56,758 bases of DNA from Pedosphaera sp. (GCA_002690655.1 NZFL01000008.1:32932-89689), one strand, 5' to 3'; shown: positions 1 to 9,061, counted from the first letter of the stretch. Program-made: numbers and translations. Notes: generated from the sequence alone by a model not told the origin.

Positions 1-1659
1 CGTTTCAACGAAGTGGCGGTCGATGTGGAAATGAAGGGGAATCGGGTGACAGGTGTGATCACGCAGGATCGTGATCATCAAGGGAGTTTGGGGGAAAGGC
101 AGGCTTACACTGGCAAAGTGATCATTGACGCGACCTACGAGGCCGACCTGGCGGCTTTCGCCAATGTACCATTTAGCATTGGGCGAGAAGCTCGGTCCGA
201 GGAGGAACCGCACGCAGGCCGCATCTACACGAATTTCTTTCGCGGAGTCTCGGGAACGTTGAAGGCGACCATTCTTCCGGAAAGCACAGGAGAGGCGGAC
301 GATCGGTCGCAAGCGTTCACTTACCGTCTCACTGGAAAGGATTATGGCCGGGCCGATCATCCTTACCGCATCAAGGAACCGCCGCCGAACTATGACCCGG
401 CCAAGTATCGATGGAGTTCAAACACCAAGCCGATCATTCCCAATAGAAAGTTCGACATGCTGGGAATCAATTGGGGTGGTGATCTGACTGGTTATGGAAC
501 GCGCTGGGTGCTGGCCGACTGGGAAGAACGTGTGGCGATCGAAAAAATTTTTCGCAACTACGACCTTGGTTGGCTCTACTATATTCAAACGGAAGGAGGC
601 TCGCCCAATATTGGGCTTCCGGACGATGAATTCACGGACAACAACAATGTCCCTTATCGACTTTACGTGCGTCAGGGGCGCAGGATTCATGGACGCTACA
701 CGCTCAATGAAAGCGATATTCACAAAGACCTTCGTGGTAATGGGCTCCGAGGACCTCTCCTTCCGGAATCCGTGGCCATTGGGGTCTATGGGATGGACGC
801 CCATAATGTTCAAGCGCCGACATCTCGAAAGGAACCGCGATCGGGAGAAGGAGCAGCTGAGGGAACCCTTCACCTGTTTGATGTGACCGGCCCCTATCAG
901 ATTCCTTATGGCGTCATGGTTCCCGAACAACATCGAGGGATCCTTTTCCCTGTGGGCATTTCGAGCACGCACGTCGCGATGTGCACGGTCCGAATGGAAC
1001 CCGTCTGGTGTTCGCTTGGGCAGGCGGCTGGAGTCGCCGCCGCGCTGGCGATCGACCATGATCTCGAGCTTGCCGACCTGCCGATCAAGCAGATCCAGAA
1101 TGAGTTGTTGAATCAGGGGTGCGTCCTGTTTTTCTACACCGACCTTCCGGGGGATGCGCCTGCTTTTGAGGCCGCTCAGAAATTGAGTCTGTTGGGCGCC
1201 ATCGCCAATGATGATCCGGATCGCTTCCACGTGGACGGGCCCGCGGCCAGCCTGAGCGATTTGAACAAGAAGGTCTATCGCTTTCGCCCGAATGATTTCG
1301 TGACGATGGGGGAGTTTGCCCGAATGGCAGTGAAGGGTTTGCAGATCCCGCTCAGCATTACCGCCGCACACTTCAGCGATGTGCCCCGTGGACATCCCGC
1401 TTTCAAATACATCGAGACTCTCTACGACTATTCAACCCAATCTCACGAGCCATTCTTTCATTACGAAATCCACAAAGAGCCAGGGAAAAGCCCGAGGGTT
1501 CTTGCTCACTCGGATCGGGAGGTGACGGGCGCCAGTGCAATCGAGATTGTTTCAGGCTTGATGCGGAAAAAGGCCAAGGGATGGCATGACCCGGATGCCA
1601 ACCTTACCCGCGGTGAAGCGGTGCAACTGATTTATCAACACATTGCCCCAGGGAAGTAA
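1..1659 (+). CDS. FAD-dependent oxidoreductase with C-terminal SLH-like region (5' end outside window)
   Basis: The frame is open from base 1, so the gene begins left of the window and the N-terminal FAD-binding Rossmann motif is not visible. What remains (about 552 residues) resembles the FAD-dependent oxidoreductase family common in Planctomycetes and Verrucomicrobia. It has a 'VIIDATYEADLAA' segment of the kind that follows the FAD fold and a late 'MCTVRMEPVWCSLGQAAGVAAALA' type helix (quoted in part: SLGQAAGVAAALA) typical of the family's C-terminal FAD contact. The last ~120 residues look like S-layer homology repeats ('FSDVPRGHPAFKYIETL', then 'LTRGEAVQLIYQ'), suggesting cell-surface attachment. 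The substrate is unknown; relatives sit near glycan-degradation genes. The stop is TAA at 1657. Confidence 0.75.
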   Translation, partial: RFNEVAVDVEMKGNRVTGVITQDRDHQGSLGERQAYTGKVIIDATYEADLAAFANVPFSIGREARSEEEPHAGRIYTNFFRGVSGTLKATILPESTGEADDRSQAFTYRLTGKDYGRADHPYRIKEPPPNYDPAKYRWSSNTKPIIPNRKFDMLGINWGGDLTGYGTRWVLADWEERVAIEKIFRNYDLGWLYYIQTEGGSPNIGLPDDEFTDNNNVPYRLYVRQGRRIHGRYTLNESDIHKDLRGNGLRGPLLPESVAIGVYGMDAHNVQAPTSRKEPRSGEGAAEGTLHLFDVTGPYQIPYGVMVPEQHRGILFPVGISSTHVAMCTVRMEPVWCSLGQAAGVAAALAIDHDLELADLPIKQIQNELLNQGCVLFFYTDLPGDAPAFEAAQKLSLLGAIANDDPDRFHVDGPAASLSDLNKKVYRFRPNDFVTMGEFARMAVKGLQIPLSITAAHFSDVPRGHPAFKYIETLYDYSTQSHEPFFHYEIHKEPGKSPRVLAHSDREVTGASAIEIVSGLMRKKAKGWHDPDANLTRGEAVQLIYQHIAPGK

Positions 1660-2031
1660 AGTCAGGCGATCTGACAGGAGACGACTGTTTTTCACTGCCT
1701 TATGCCGCATGGTAGCGAGGCTCAAGAGATTTGGTTCGCTTTTCGATTTTAATTCCACTTGCCACATCCAAATAATTGTGAAAAGAAAGGTTAATACCTG
1801 TCGGAATGAAAGTTTCCGGTTGCCTTGCCCCGGATTCAATCACGGTGCGAAAATCAGGTTTGAAGTGATCTGCCGAAGCTGAAATGGCATGTGGCGATTT
1901 TTAATTGGGGATTGTTTTCTTTGGTCTCAGCTTCGGATAGGGGAATGATCCCAAACATACTGAAGAACCATGTTGCCACCCCATAATTCGTGTCCTTCTA
2001 TTTCCGTTTTTCTGATAGTCGAGAATATAGA
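1660..2031. other. Intergenic region between convergent genes
   Basis: No gene is recognised in these 372 bases between two converging genes. The only structure seen is a 10-base inverted repeat, CCGAAGCTGA at 1873-1882 against TCAGCTTCGG at 1927-1936, described separately. Confidence 0.6.
1873..1936. repeat. 10-bp perfect inverted repeat with 44-base spacer
   Basis: CCGAAGCTGA (1873-1882) is the exact reverse complement of TCAGCTTCGG (1927-1936). It lies between the ends of two convergent genes, so it could form a stem in either transcript. No T-run follows directly, so it is not a textbook intrinsic terminator. The function is unknown. Confidence 0.4.
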
Positions 2032-4245
2032 TCAATTTTCCTCGTCGGATTTTGTTTCAGAAAAATATGCCAATGCCTGTTCAACCGATCTGTTGCCGAT
2101 GTTGATTTTATGTGCTGCTGGGTTGAATACCACATATTCGGTTTCCTCTTCATCAAACTCCAGTTTGAGAATGCTTGCATTGGCATCGTCACGAATGACT
2201 TCTATACCGCTGGCATAAGCGGTGTTTTGTAATGTCGGCTTCTCTGCTTCCTGGTCACCTGGATTATTGTTGTAAGTTCGGTTCCGGTAAGGCATGTGCG
2301 GGTAGTAAACTTGCGTGAAGATTTTCTGCTCGCCTTTCTTTGGGTTGCCTTCCCATGCATAACGCAGTTGAGCCGGACAGTCGGTAGTACGCGCATCGAA
2401 GGTCATGCGGTCCACCACTTGCAAGCGGCAGTCCTCCTGAGGCGCAAACCACACGAGCAAGTCCACGGGGGGTGTTTTCATGCTCGAACGCCCATTGTTT
2501 GCTACAGGTGCACTCATAAAGGTATTGGCCCAGTGATTCCCCAGTTGAGGTCCGATGTTCTGCGTATTCCACAATGGGCTTACGCGTGCATGAAATGATT
2601 CTTCAAAGGTCACGATTTCTCGCGTGGCAAGAAAACGGTTCTTCGCAAAGATAAACTCGCGCTCGTATACCACAGGAAGCCCATCGGGGTTTTGCACTTT
2701 TACTTTGGCATAGGTAGCCTCTGGGGTATCCTCGAAATGGGTCACTTCTGAGCGAATGTCGGGCATGTTGCCCATCGCCCAGTTTTCGTCAATACGACCT
2801 TTTTCAGGATGCAATCGTCGTTTAGAGATTCCATCGATATCCTGAATCAACAGACGGTTTTCTTCGGAGCTACCCTTACTGGTCACGATTTGTGTAAAAG
2901 GCGCACCATAGCGATTCATCCCCATAATGCCACCGGGGTTGGCGGGGAAAGAGGTTGGATGTAATTCAACCAGGCAGAAAAAGTCGCCCGGATTCCAGCC
3001 ACTTCGGAAGATGAATTTGTCAGGCCATTGTTGCTCATTCATGACCCAGCTGCAGCAAATGTATCCACGATTTTCACGCGGATCCGCATTGCCAAGTAAT
3101 TTCTCAGTGAGGGCCTTGTCTTTGTGCGCGACCCGCATCGCCTCATGACGAAGAGTGTAAATCGAACCGGGTTCAGGTTCGACGGGGGCAATGGAGTCGT
3201 CTGCGAAAAGATATGCAAGCGACGCGTGCAGCGAGGACAAGTAGTCATCATTCCTGGCTTGATAAAGTAGGTAATTGACAAGCTTATGGGCAACATAACG
3301 GTATCGACCATCGCCGGTCTTCGCTGCAATACGCTCCAATACGGAAACTCTGAAATGAGCAGTGCTGTTGTAACCACCATTCGGACCATAGGGATTCATG
3401 GCGCCATCGCTGGACACTTCCATCATGATGCGTGTGAACACTTGCTGCATTTCTGGATCCGTATAAACACGGTCATCACCCAAAAGGCGGTCTCCGTGAA
3501 AGAGAGGCATCAGCAAAGGGCCCATCATGTAGCCTGTGTCGTTCTGGGGTACATCTTTCACTTTCCAGAAATCGCTGAACACGAGTTGACCGTAGCGTGC
3601 CCAGTGTTTGGCTTCGGGGATGTCGGGATACCACGTCGAGGCAAGCCATTTGACGGTGCCTTCCGGCATGGATCGGTGGCATCCGCCCCGCCACTCGATC
3701 GGCTCCTCGGCCCACACATGCAGATTACGACAATAATACAGCACCAAATCCTTGAACCAGGGTGTATTTGCTTCAATGATATTGCCTTCCATCAAATACT
3801 GACGATAGAGCGGAAACAAAACGGCGGGCCATTCAAAATCCCAAATCCATGTGTCTTCTTCGACACGTTTTTTGAGGGCCGTATGATATTGCTTGAGCAT
3901 TTCTACACAGGCGTCGGCCCAACGTTTTTCACCAGATTCGACATACTTAACCAACACAGGCATGAAGGCCACGAGGCTGCTTTCGCCGCGGTCTGGATCG
4001 GAGGCCAAGGCTTTCAGATCCATGCTTTCCAGATATTGCATGTAAGTGTCGCGGGTGATGGTCTCGTTGGGTACCGGATAGAAGGCAGGGTTACTCATAT
4101 CCGCATTCGCGAAACGATAGCGTTCGCTATCGACAAAGAATTGAGTGGGCGCCCCGATACGTTCGGGTTCCTGAGCCACAGTCAGAGTTATAGCAACTTC
4201 AAGCAAACCCAAAATACAGGCGGTGATGGAGTGTGCAATTCTCAT
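2032..4245 (-). CDS. Secreted heparinase II/III-like (alpha-toroid plus beta-sandwich) protein
   Basis: This 737-residue protein starts with a clear signal peptide (MRIAHSITACILGLLEVAITLTVAQ). The N-terminal half (about 60-400) is helix-rich with repeated Trp/Tyr-rich segments such as 'WIWDFEWPAVLFPLY'. The C-terminal half looks beta-rich ('FIFRSGWNPGDFFCLVELHP', 'YEREFIFAKNRFLATREIV'). That layout resembles polysaccharide lyases of the heparinase II/III-like type, which cleave uronate-containing glycans by beta-elimination in the periplasm or outside the cell. No catalytic residues could be assigned with certainty, so the activity is an inference from fold-like features and context (sulfatases and uronate enzymes elsewhere in the window). 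It converges on the FAD oxidoreductase gene. Confidence 0.5.
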   Translation of the reverse strand: MRIAHSITACILGLLEVAITLTVAQEPERIGAPTQFFVDSERYRFANADMSNPAFYPVPNETITRDTYMQYLESMDLKALASDPDRGESSLVAFMPVLVKYVESGEKRWADACVEMLKQYHTALKKRVEEDTWIWDFEWPAVLFPLYRQYLMEGNIIEANTPWFKDLVLYYCRNLHVWAEEPIEWRGGCHRSMPEGTVKWLASTWYPDIPEAKHWARYGQLVFSDFWKVKDVPQNDTGYMMGPLLMPLFHGDRLLGDDRVYTDPEMQQVFTRIMMEVSSDGAMNPYGPNGGYNSTAHFRVSVLERIAAKTGDGRYRYVAHKLVNYLLYQARNDDYLSSLHASLAYLFADDSIAPVEPEPGSIYTLRHEAMRVAHKDKALTEKLLGNADPRENRGYICCSWVMNEQQWPDKFIFRSGWNPGDFFCLVELHPTSFPANPGGIMGMNRYGAPFTQIVTSKGSSEENRLLIQDIDGISKRRLHPEKGRIDENWAMGNMPDIRSEVTHFEDTPEATYAKVKVQNPDGLPVVYEREFIFAKNRFLATREIVTFEESFHARVSPLWNTQNIGPQLGNHWANTFMSAPVANNGRSSMKTPPVDLLVWFAPQEDCRLQVVDRMTFDARTTDCPAQLRYAWEGNPKKGEQKIFTQVYYPHMPYRNRTYNNNPGDQEAEKPTLQNTAYASGIEVIRDDANASILKLEFDEEETEYVVFNPAAHKINIGNRSVEQALAYFSETKSDEEN

Positions 4246-5012
4246 TGTAAATCTTAATTGATTGGTATTTGGAATATTAAGCCAACGATGAAGTGTATAA
4301 AACAGGTGCCTGCGTCATCAACTGTGAACTTGGGTGTGGTTGCCCAGAATTCCCAGTCTACTTTTAGAATTTTTTTCCAATTGCCCAATACCTTTTGAAC
4401 CTTCTTTTGTTCCAGTCAACGAAGGTTCTGGGACTGGCGATTTCCAAGAAATCCTGCCTCCCTTGACCAGCTTCGAGTTATGCTATCCGCAACAGGAGCT
4501 CGTTCACAGCGTCACCGACTATTAATGACAGAGTGCCATTCCGATCGGAATTCGAACAAGTTTCATTGCTCGTCGGATCCCTAATAGATGCCCCCTAAGT
4601 GAATGAACTCCACAAGGCAAAGCTTCATGAAAGCTCAGACATATGGGAAGTGACGCTTCGAGGGGAGCCTTAATTGAATTTCTGTAATGATACCCATCAT
4701 GGACCTCGCGAATTGTTAATCAGGCAACCTTGGGAGTCAGGGCGAGTCCGTTGTAGGGTGTCTCTCAGGAGTCATTTCCAAGGTTAGCAATCTTGTTCTC
4801 GATATCATCTGGCCGCAACTCTGGGTGATTGGCGATTCGCGTTCCCCTCGCTACTGCGAACGATCAGGCTGACAAGTATCAACAGCTAATTGAATAATCA
4901 CCTGCGATAGACAGCTTTCTCGATGTCAGTATCAGTTTTTTTTGCCGGGCGACGTATTTTTGGAGCACAATATACTTGCTTCTGAATGGTTATTAGAGGG
5001 AAGCTGAGTACT
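4246..5012. other. Gene-free intergenic region (767 bp)
   Basis: This region lies between two divergently transcribed genes for secreted proteins, so it should hold both promoters, but no convincing promoter pair was picked out. Short open frames here do not resemble known proteins. The region could contain decayed sequence, like the debris found about 1 kb further on. Confidence 0.5.
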
Positions 5013-5654
5013 ATGAACCGACCCCGAACGATATTCACTGCCCTACTGTTTTATACGGTTACTACGATTCTTGCGGAAGACTATGAGGCAAACTTCAAGG
5101 AAATGCTCGATGTGGGGTGGAGTTTTGTCCGTGAGGACAAAAAGGAATGGCGCTTGGCAGAGGGGCAAGTCGAGCTGCTCGCACAACCGGCAAACATCTG
5201 GGGGAAGGCAAATAACGGTACCAAAAATCTCCTGCTGCGTGCTCTGCCTAGTGCGAACTCGTCGGTCGAAGTTGTTGTCGATTTTAATCCGCGGAAGAAA
5301 TATGAGCAAGCGGGTCTGATGCTTTACGTGGATGACGATAACTACATTAAGCTCAACCGCGAGTTGATTAATGGTCAGTTCTGCGTGATGATATTGGAGG
5401 ATGGGGCAAGCCCCAAATTGGTCAAGAGAATCCCCTTCCGAGAGGGGCCGATTCACCTTCGGCTTGATATTGTCGGTGGTAAAGTCAATGCCTGGGTCAA
5501 AGCCCCCGATGAAGACGCCTGGATCGAGCACGGTGAAACGACCTTGCCGGGCAAGCCAGACGCCGTTAAGGTCGGAATCTTCGCACTTAATGGAGACACC
5601 AATGCGCCGCGTTGGGCAAAGTTCAGCCGGTTCAAGCTGAGCGCTAAGGAGTAG
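5013..5654 (+). CDS. Secreted DUF1349-like (concanavalin-fold) protein
   Basis: The start chosen is ATG 5013, which gives a clean signal peptide (MNRPRTIFTALLFYTVTTILA). An in-frame upstream ATG at 4986 would add nine residues. The mature protein (~190 residues) matches the DUF1349 / GH43 C-terminal concanavalin-like pattern: 'VGWSFVREDKKEWRLAEGQ', 'YEQAGLMLYVDDDNYIKLNRE' (quoted in part: AGLMLYVDDDNYIKL) and a closing 'VGIFALNGDTNAPRWAKFSRFKL' (in part: VGIFALNGDT). Such domains bind or act near carbohydrates, but the family has no settled biochemical role. It stands alone with long flanking gaps. The family is moderately sure; the function is unknown. Confidence 0.65.
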   Translation: MNRPRTIFTALLFYTVTTILAEDYEANFKEMLDVGWSFVREDKKEWRLAEGQVELLAQPANIWGKANNGTKNLLLRALPSANSSVEVVVDFNPRKKYEQAGLMLYVDDDNYIKLNRELINGQFCVMILEDGASPKLVKRIPFREGPIHLRLDIVGGKVNAWVKAPDEDAWIEHGETTLPGKPDAVKVGIFALNGDTNAPRWAKFSRFKLSAKE

Positions 5655-5907
5655 GATGGACTCGTTTTTCAACCCCTCAATCTGGAGAATCCGTTCAACC
5701 CCAATGGAGTCTGCAATTTACGTTGTCCCGTAGCTTGTGCGAGATGACGCAGTGAAATTCTGTGGAATCTGTGTTCTTGAATGAAAGCTATCATTTTTAG
5801 CCGTGAGAAACTGAAAAATGCATTGATGTGGGACTTGTTTTGCAAAATTCTGATACGAGAGAATCCCGAGAGTCCTCTTCGTTTTCCATCCCGAGCGTGA
5901 TGCAGAT

Positions 5908-6102
5908 ATGAGGTCTAGCAGACGCAAATTTCTCCAAACCACCTTGATTGGTATGCCGAGCGCGGGTTTATCTTTCAAGAATACAGCTCAAGCGTTCAAT
6001 TCGTCGAGGCGGCCTCGAGTTCTACTCCGAGGATCATGGCATAGCATCAACATCGGAGACATCACTCATACCGTTGGTAAGATCAATTTGATCAATACCT
6101 GA
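5908..6102 (+). pseudogene. Tat-signal stub of a polysaccharide pyruvyl transferase-like gene
   Basis: A 64-codon frame begins with a twin-arginine signal (SSRRKFLQTTLIG) followed by 'RRPRVLLRGSWHSINIGDITHT'-type sequence (key part: VLLRGSWHSINIGDITHT). In Planctomycetes and Verrucomicrobia this segment opens Tat-exported proteins annotated as polysaccharide pyruvyl transferase family. The similarity stops after DITHT and the frame ends at 6102. No continuation was found in the other frames, so only the first ~60 residues of a protein normally several hundred long survive. It is immediately followed by decayed toxin-antitoxin sequence, so the whole stretch 5.9-6.6 kb looks like gene debris. 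Confidence 0.5.
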
Positions 6103-6110
6103 AGAATCTG

Positions 6111-6326
6111 TTGTTTTCCAATAACCTACGGAGAATCCGCGGTTCTTCAGTTCCTGACTACTCGTTCACTACTCAGAACCTTTTCGGACTGGCCTGGATC
6201 TTCACCCTCAGTGCTCGATTGCTCGCAATTCTCGATGAGCGCTATGCTCGTCATTGTGAGCACTTGGAACCCGGAAGATCTTGGCCTGAAGTGAAAGAGC
6301 GACTGCTTAGCGAGATCGGAGATTGA
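6111..6326 (+). pseudogene. Remnant of an addiction-module antitoxin (Unstab_antitox type)
   Basis: The last ~40 codons read 'LSARLLAILDERYARHCEHLEP' (in part: LAILDERYARHCEHLEPG) then 'RSWPEVKERLLSEIGD'. This is the recognisable C-terminal half of the small antitoxins called putative addiction module component, whose usual ending is '...W.EVK.RL'. The first ~30 codons do not look like the family's N-terminus and there is no good ATG (the frame opens at a TTG), so the 5' half appears lost or scrambled. The stop TGA overlaps the ATG of the toxin frame (TGATG at 6324-6328), the usual antitoxin-toxin coupling. Confidence 0.5.
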
Positions 6327-6628
6327 TGGAAGTGGTTCTCAGACCAGAGGCAGCACTCGATTTGGCAGAGGCGACTCGGTAGTGCTTGCCTGGTGGGGGG
6401 GCTGCGCGGCGTTTTGTTGGTCGTGTTGATGAAAGAATTCGATTCTTATCGAAGAATCCAGAGTGCGCTCCGGTTGTTTACTCGCGATTTCGTCGATTAT
6501 TGCTCCACCCATATCCGTTTGGATTGTTCTATCATTTTACTATCAATCGGCTGTTCGTCATTACCGTGTTGGGCCTGTGCCAGGACCCAAACAAGATTAA
6601 GTCTCGGCTTCTACCACTGGAGAGCTAG
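6326..6628 (+). pseudogene. ParE/RelE-like toxin gene interrupted by an in-frame amber codon
   Basis: Starting at ATG 6326, the frame reads MEVVLRPEAALDLAEATR, then TAG at 6380-6382. It then continues in the same frame with 'RRFVGRVDERIRFLSKNPE', 'YSRFRRLLLHPYPFGLFYH' and 'VITVLGLCQDP' to TAG at 6626. These blocks are the ParE/RelE plasmid-stabilisation toxin pattern in the right order and spacing. Family members usually have a Trp or Tyr where the TAG stands, so a TGG-to-TAG change is the simplest explanation. With the worn antitoxin next to it, the module is probably dead. Confidence 0.6.
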
Positions 6629-6806
6629 CCTGTTTCTAGCCGGTGGCATAGAGCTTATTGCCTTGAATGAACTGGTCTCAATCTGTGCCGATGCTACCTC
6701 TAAAACTCACTCGATGAATCGTTCCCCAGGGTACGGTTTGTGACCACCGAAAGATTGGTGGAATCCCATCGGGAATCGGTCAGAGTGAGTTTGTTGGAGA
6801 TCTGTA

Positions 6807-6832
6807 AATCGGCGATGGAAATCGGCGATGGA
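6807..6832. repeat. Two tandem copies of a 13-bp unit
   Basis: The 13-base unit aatcggcgatgga occurs twice head to tail (6807-6819 and 6820-6832) and is followed by the first bases of a third copy. It lies in non-coding sequence between the decayed toxin gene and the tRNA gene. The rest of 6629-6921 shows nothing recognisable. Confidence 0.7.
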
Positions 6833-6921
6833 AATCGAGAGCAAGAAACTGGCCAGGATTGACTACCCTCCGGCTACCTGATTACTACCCTGCAAGTAAC
6901 GCCTCACTACCCGCAAACAAA

Positions 6922-7010
6922 TGGTACCGGTGGTCGGACTCGAACCGACATGAGGTTTAACCCTCGCAAGATTTTAAGTCTTGTGCGTCTGCCAATTTCG
7001 CCACACCGGC
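6922..7010 (-). tRNA. tRNA-Leu, anticodon UAA
   Basis: Read on the minus strand, the 89 bases fold as a class II tRNA. The acceptor arms GCCGGTG and CACCGGT pair with one G-T at the end. The D-arm region is GGCGAAATTGGCAGACGC. The anticodon stem CAAGA/TCTTG encloses CTTAAAA, giving anticodon TAA. A long variable arm follows (GAGGGTTAAACCTC), then the T arm with GGTTCGAGTCC and an encoded CCA. Upstream on the same strand there is a possible promoter (TTGCAA about 17 bases before ATACGT, near 7045-7075), but the match is weak. Confidence 0.96.
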
Positions 7011-7096
7011 AAGTGTGAAGTGAGGGCGAATGACCCTCGGCAACTGCTTCTGAAACGTATCAGGACTTTGTAAAGTGTTGCAAGTCTTTGATGCAA

Positions 7097-7456
7097 TTAG
7101 ACCTCAAAAGATTTGCCACAGCCGCATGAGTGCTTCGCATTTGGGTTGGTCAGCTTGAAACCTCCCTGATTCAGGCTGTCTGAAAAATCAATCACCGATC
7201 CTTTCAGGTAGTCTGCACTAATGGCGTCAATGACCAGGTCGACGTCATGTATCTTCAATGGAGTGTCACCTTCTCTGATTTCGTCAAATAGTAATCCATA
7301 CTGCATTCCCGAACATCCGCCTTTCTCGATGTAAACGCGCAGCGGTTTGCCTTCATTTTCAGGCTGATTGCTCATCATGGAGCGCACTTCGTCTGCGGCT
7401 GCTTCGGTGATGCTGATGACTGGAGTGTCGTTGACAATGGTATCACTCATATTCAA
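7097..7456 (-). CDS. HesB/IscA-family iron-sulfur carrier (ErpA-like)
   Basis: This 119-residue A-type Fe-S carrier accepts an iron-sulfur cluster from the assembly scaffold and passes it to target enzymes in the cytoplasm. It shows the three conserved cysteines in their usual spacing: Cys48 in 'GGCSGMQYG' and Cys111/Cys113 in 'SCGCGKSF'. Length and motif order fit ErpA/IscA/SufA; sequence alone does not separate these, though the '-GGFKLTNPNAKHSCGCGKSF-' (in part: NPNAKHSCGCGKSF) ending is ErpA-like. ATG 7456 or the in-frame ATG 7450 could be the start. It stands alone between the tRNA gene and the enolase-superfamily gene. Confidence 0.88.
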   Translation of the reverse strand: MNMSDTIVNDTPVISITEAAADEVRSMMSNQPENEGKPLRVYIEKGGCSGMQYGLLFDEIREGDTPLKIHDVDLVIDAISADYLKGSVIDFSDSLNQGGFKLTNPNAKHSCGCGKSFEV

Positions 7457-7577
7457 TAGGCAAACTATCTTGAGTCGTTGAATGTGTCAATTGCCCTCCG
7501 TTGTTTTCTGTCCGCATGACGCAGGTCAACCTTCACTTTGAGGAACGGGGAGCTTCCATGGATCTCAAAGCAGCGAT

Positions 7578-9005
7578 CTATGATTGAACGTTTTCGTAAT
7601 CAGAGAGGGTTGGCATGCATTGAATGCCAAATGGCGATGCATTGATGGATCGCATGGAGACAGAGCCTTGATCCATCGCCAGCGATGGCCATCCTTTTTT
7701 TGTAGGCGCATACACGTCTGGATGATGTTTCAGCATTTCATGCTGCACTGAAACTGGATGAGCGGACAATCCGGCACAGTAGTGATGTCCATTGCGCTCC
7801 ACAGATTGAATCCCCAGAGAAGCTGCAACGCATAGATCCTGCATGATGGACACAGGACCTTGGTTGCATAAATCTTCACCACTCTGAATGAGGAGGCGTG
7901 AAGGGGAATCCTGATTGAGTTTTTGAATCATCAGAAAATTTGAGATGCTCTTGAAAACCCCTTTGCAGTTTTTATGGCTTGTGCCGTCGTATCCCAGTTG
8001 GATCGCTTTACGGGCGCTGTCCAGATCACCGTCCGATTCATCGATGATGATGGAGGGACGATCAGTCCATGCATGCAAGACGTCTCCGATATCCTCGTTC
8101 AGTGCCACATCTCTGTGCAGGGGTTGCTCGACAAACAGCAGTCTTTTTAACAATGATTTCAAATTGCTGTGACTGTTTAATTCCTCCCAGAAAGCTTTAA
8201 AAGCAGTTGGATCAACAAATTGCTCATTTCCATCCAGACTGAACGCGAAATCCGAGGGGGCATTTGTATCGAGAACCTTCGATATGTTGGCAAGTCGTTC
8301 CGAATCGGTTTTTATATCCCCGCAGATCTTTACTTTGAAATGCTTCAGTCCATATGTGTTTGTGCATTCTTCAAGGGACTGGGGCAGTCCGTCACTCAAG
8401 CGTTCTTCATCAGGGATGTCCGCATGCGTCAAGGGGTCCGACAACCCAATCGTGTGTCTTGCGATCACTTTGTCCAGGGGGCTTTGCGGTATGCATGTTG
8501 TGGTAGTTTCCAGTTTGAGATCAGGGTTGAGATCCTCGAAGCGTATGCCGAATCGGTTGTTTTTCAATGCCTCGTGAAAAGGAATGTGCAGGTGTCGGCA
8601 CAGCGCGTCGATCAGGGCGCGTTCGATCAGAGAGGACCCAAAATGGATCAGCAGGGGGGGGAGGCCCTGTGCGTTCCCCCATGCTGCCTGTTCGTCATAG
8701 ACCTGTTTCCAGCACGCATAGATCGAGAGAGCTTCGCGATTCAGGCTCAGGGCGCAGGCATGATGAATGACTGAACGCAGCTCATGGAGCTCTGATGCAG
8801 GTTCCTGCTGGGGATCTTTCTTAAACCACTTTGGAGGGAGGAGGTCTGAAGCAATGCCCGGGGCACTCCTGCCGTCTATTTCACAATCGATCTCCACAAA
8901 ACACAGGGGAAAAGCTGTCATGGTGGCAATGCCGTATTTGAAAGGCATGCGTGTTTTCAGATCGACCGTGTGGCATCGGGCTGAATGGACTTTAATTTTA
9001 CTCAA
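7578..9005 (-). CDS. Enolase-superfamily (mandelate racemase/muconate cycloisomerase-like) enzyme
   Basis: This 475-residue protein has the enolase-superfamily layout: an N-terminal cap ('RMPFKYGIATMTAFPLCFVE') and a barrel. The barrel motifs are K224-V-K226 on the second strand ('KHFKVKICGD'), Asp258 ('FSLDGNEQF'), Glu293 ('VEQPL') and Asp322/Glu323 ('IIDESDGD') as metal or acid-base positions, plus a later Lys near 345-348 ('GTSHKNCKG'). These enzymes abstract a proton alpha to a carboxylate using Mg2+, typically as sugar-acid dehydratases or epimerases. It is longer than most members. The divergent neighbour 56 bases away is glucuronate-isomerase-like, so a uronate or aldonate substrate is an attractive inference. 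Confidence 0.7.
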   Translation of the reverse strand: MSKIKVHSARCHTVDLKTRMPFKYGIATMTAFPLCFVEIDCEIDGRSAPGIASDLLPPKWFKKDPQQEPASELHELRSVIHHACALSLNREALSIYACWKQVYDEQAAWGNAQGLPPLLIHFGSSLIERALIDALCRHLHIPFHEALKNNRFGIRFEDLNPDLKLETTTTCIPQSPLDKVIARHTIGLSDPLTHADIPDEERLSDGLPQSLEECTNTYGLKHFKVKICGDIKTDSERLANISKVLDTNAPSDFAFSLDGNEQFVDPTAFKAFWEELNSHSNLKSLLKRLLFVEQPLHRDVALNEDIGDVLHAWTDRPSIIIDESDGDLDSARKAIQLGYDGTSHKNCKGVFKSISNFLMIQKLNQDSPSRLLIQSGEDLCNQGPVSIMQDLCVAASLGIQSVERNGHHYCAGLSAHPVSVQHEMLKHHPDVYAPTKKGWPSLAMDQGSVSMRSINASPFGIQCMPTLSDYENVQS

Positions 9006-9061
9006 ACGTATCCTCCTTTGCCTTGCGCATGTTTTATGGCTTTCATAGTGTAGCTCATCTT

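Noticed and set aside
418..1395. Long open frame of 325 codons on the minus strand
   Set aside because: It lies wholly inside the FAD oxidoreductase gene, has no family features, and is a mirror of a high-quality coding frame.
3286..4257. 323-codon plus-strand frame
   Set aside because: It is antisense to the secreted lyase-like gene, which has a signal peptide and domain-like content; the frame itself resembles nothing.
4790..4870. Minus-strand peptide-like stretch (RIANHPELRPDDIENKIANLG)
   Set aside because: Only ~28 codons between stops and no family recognised; it could be chance or very old debris.
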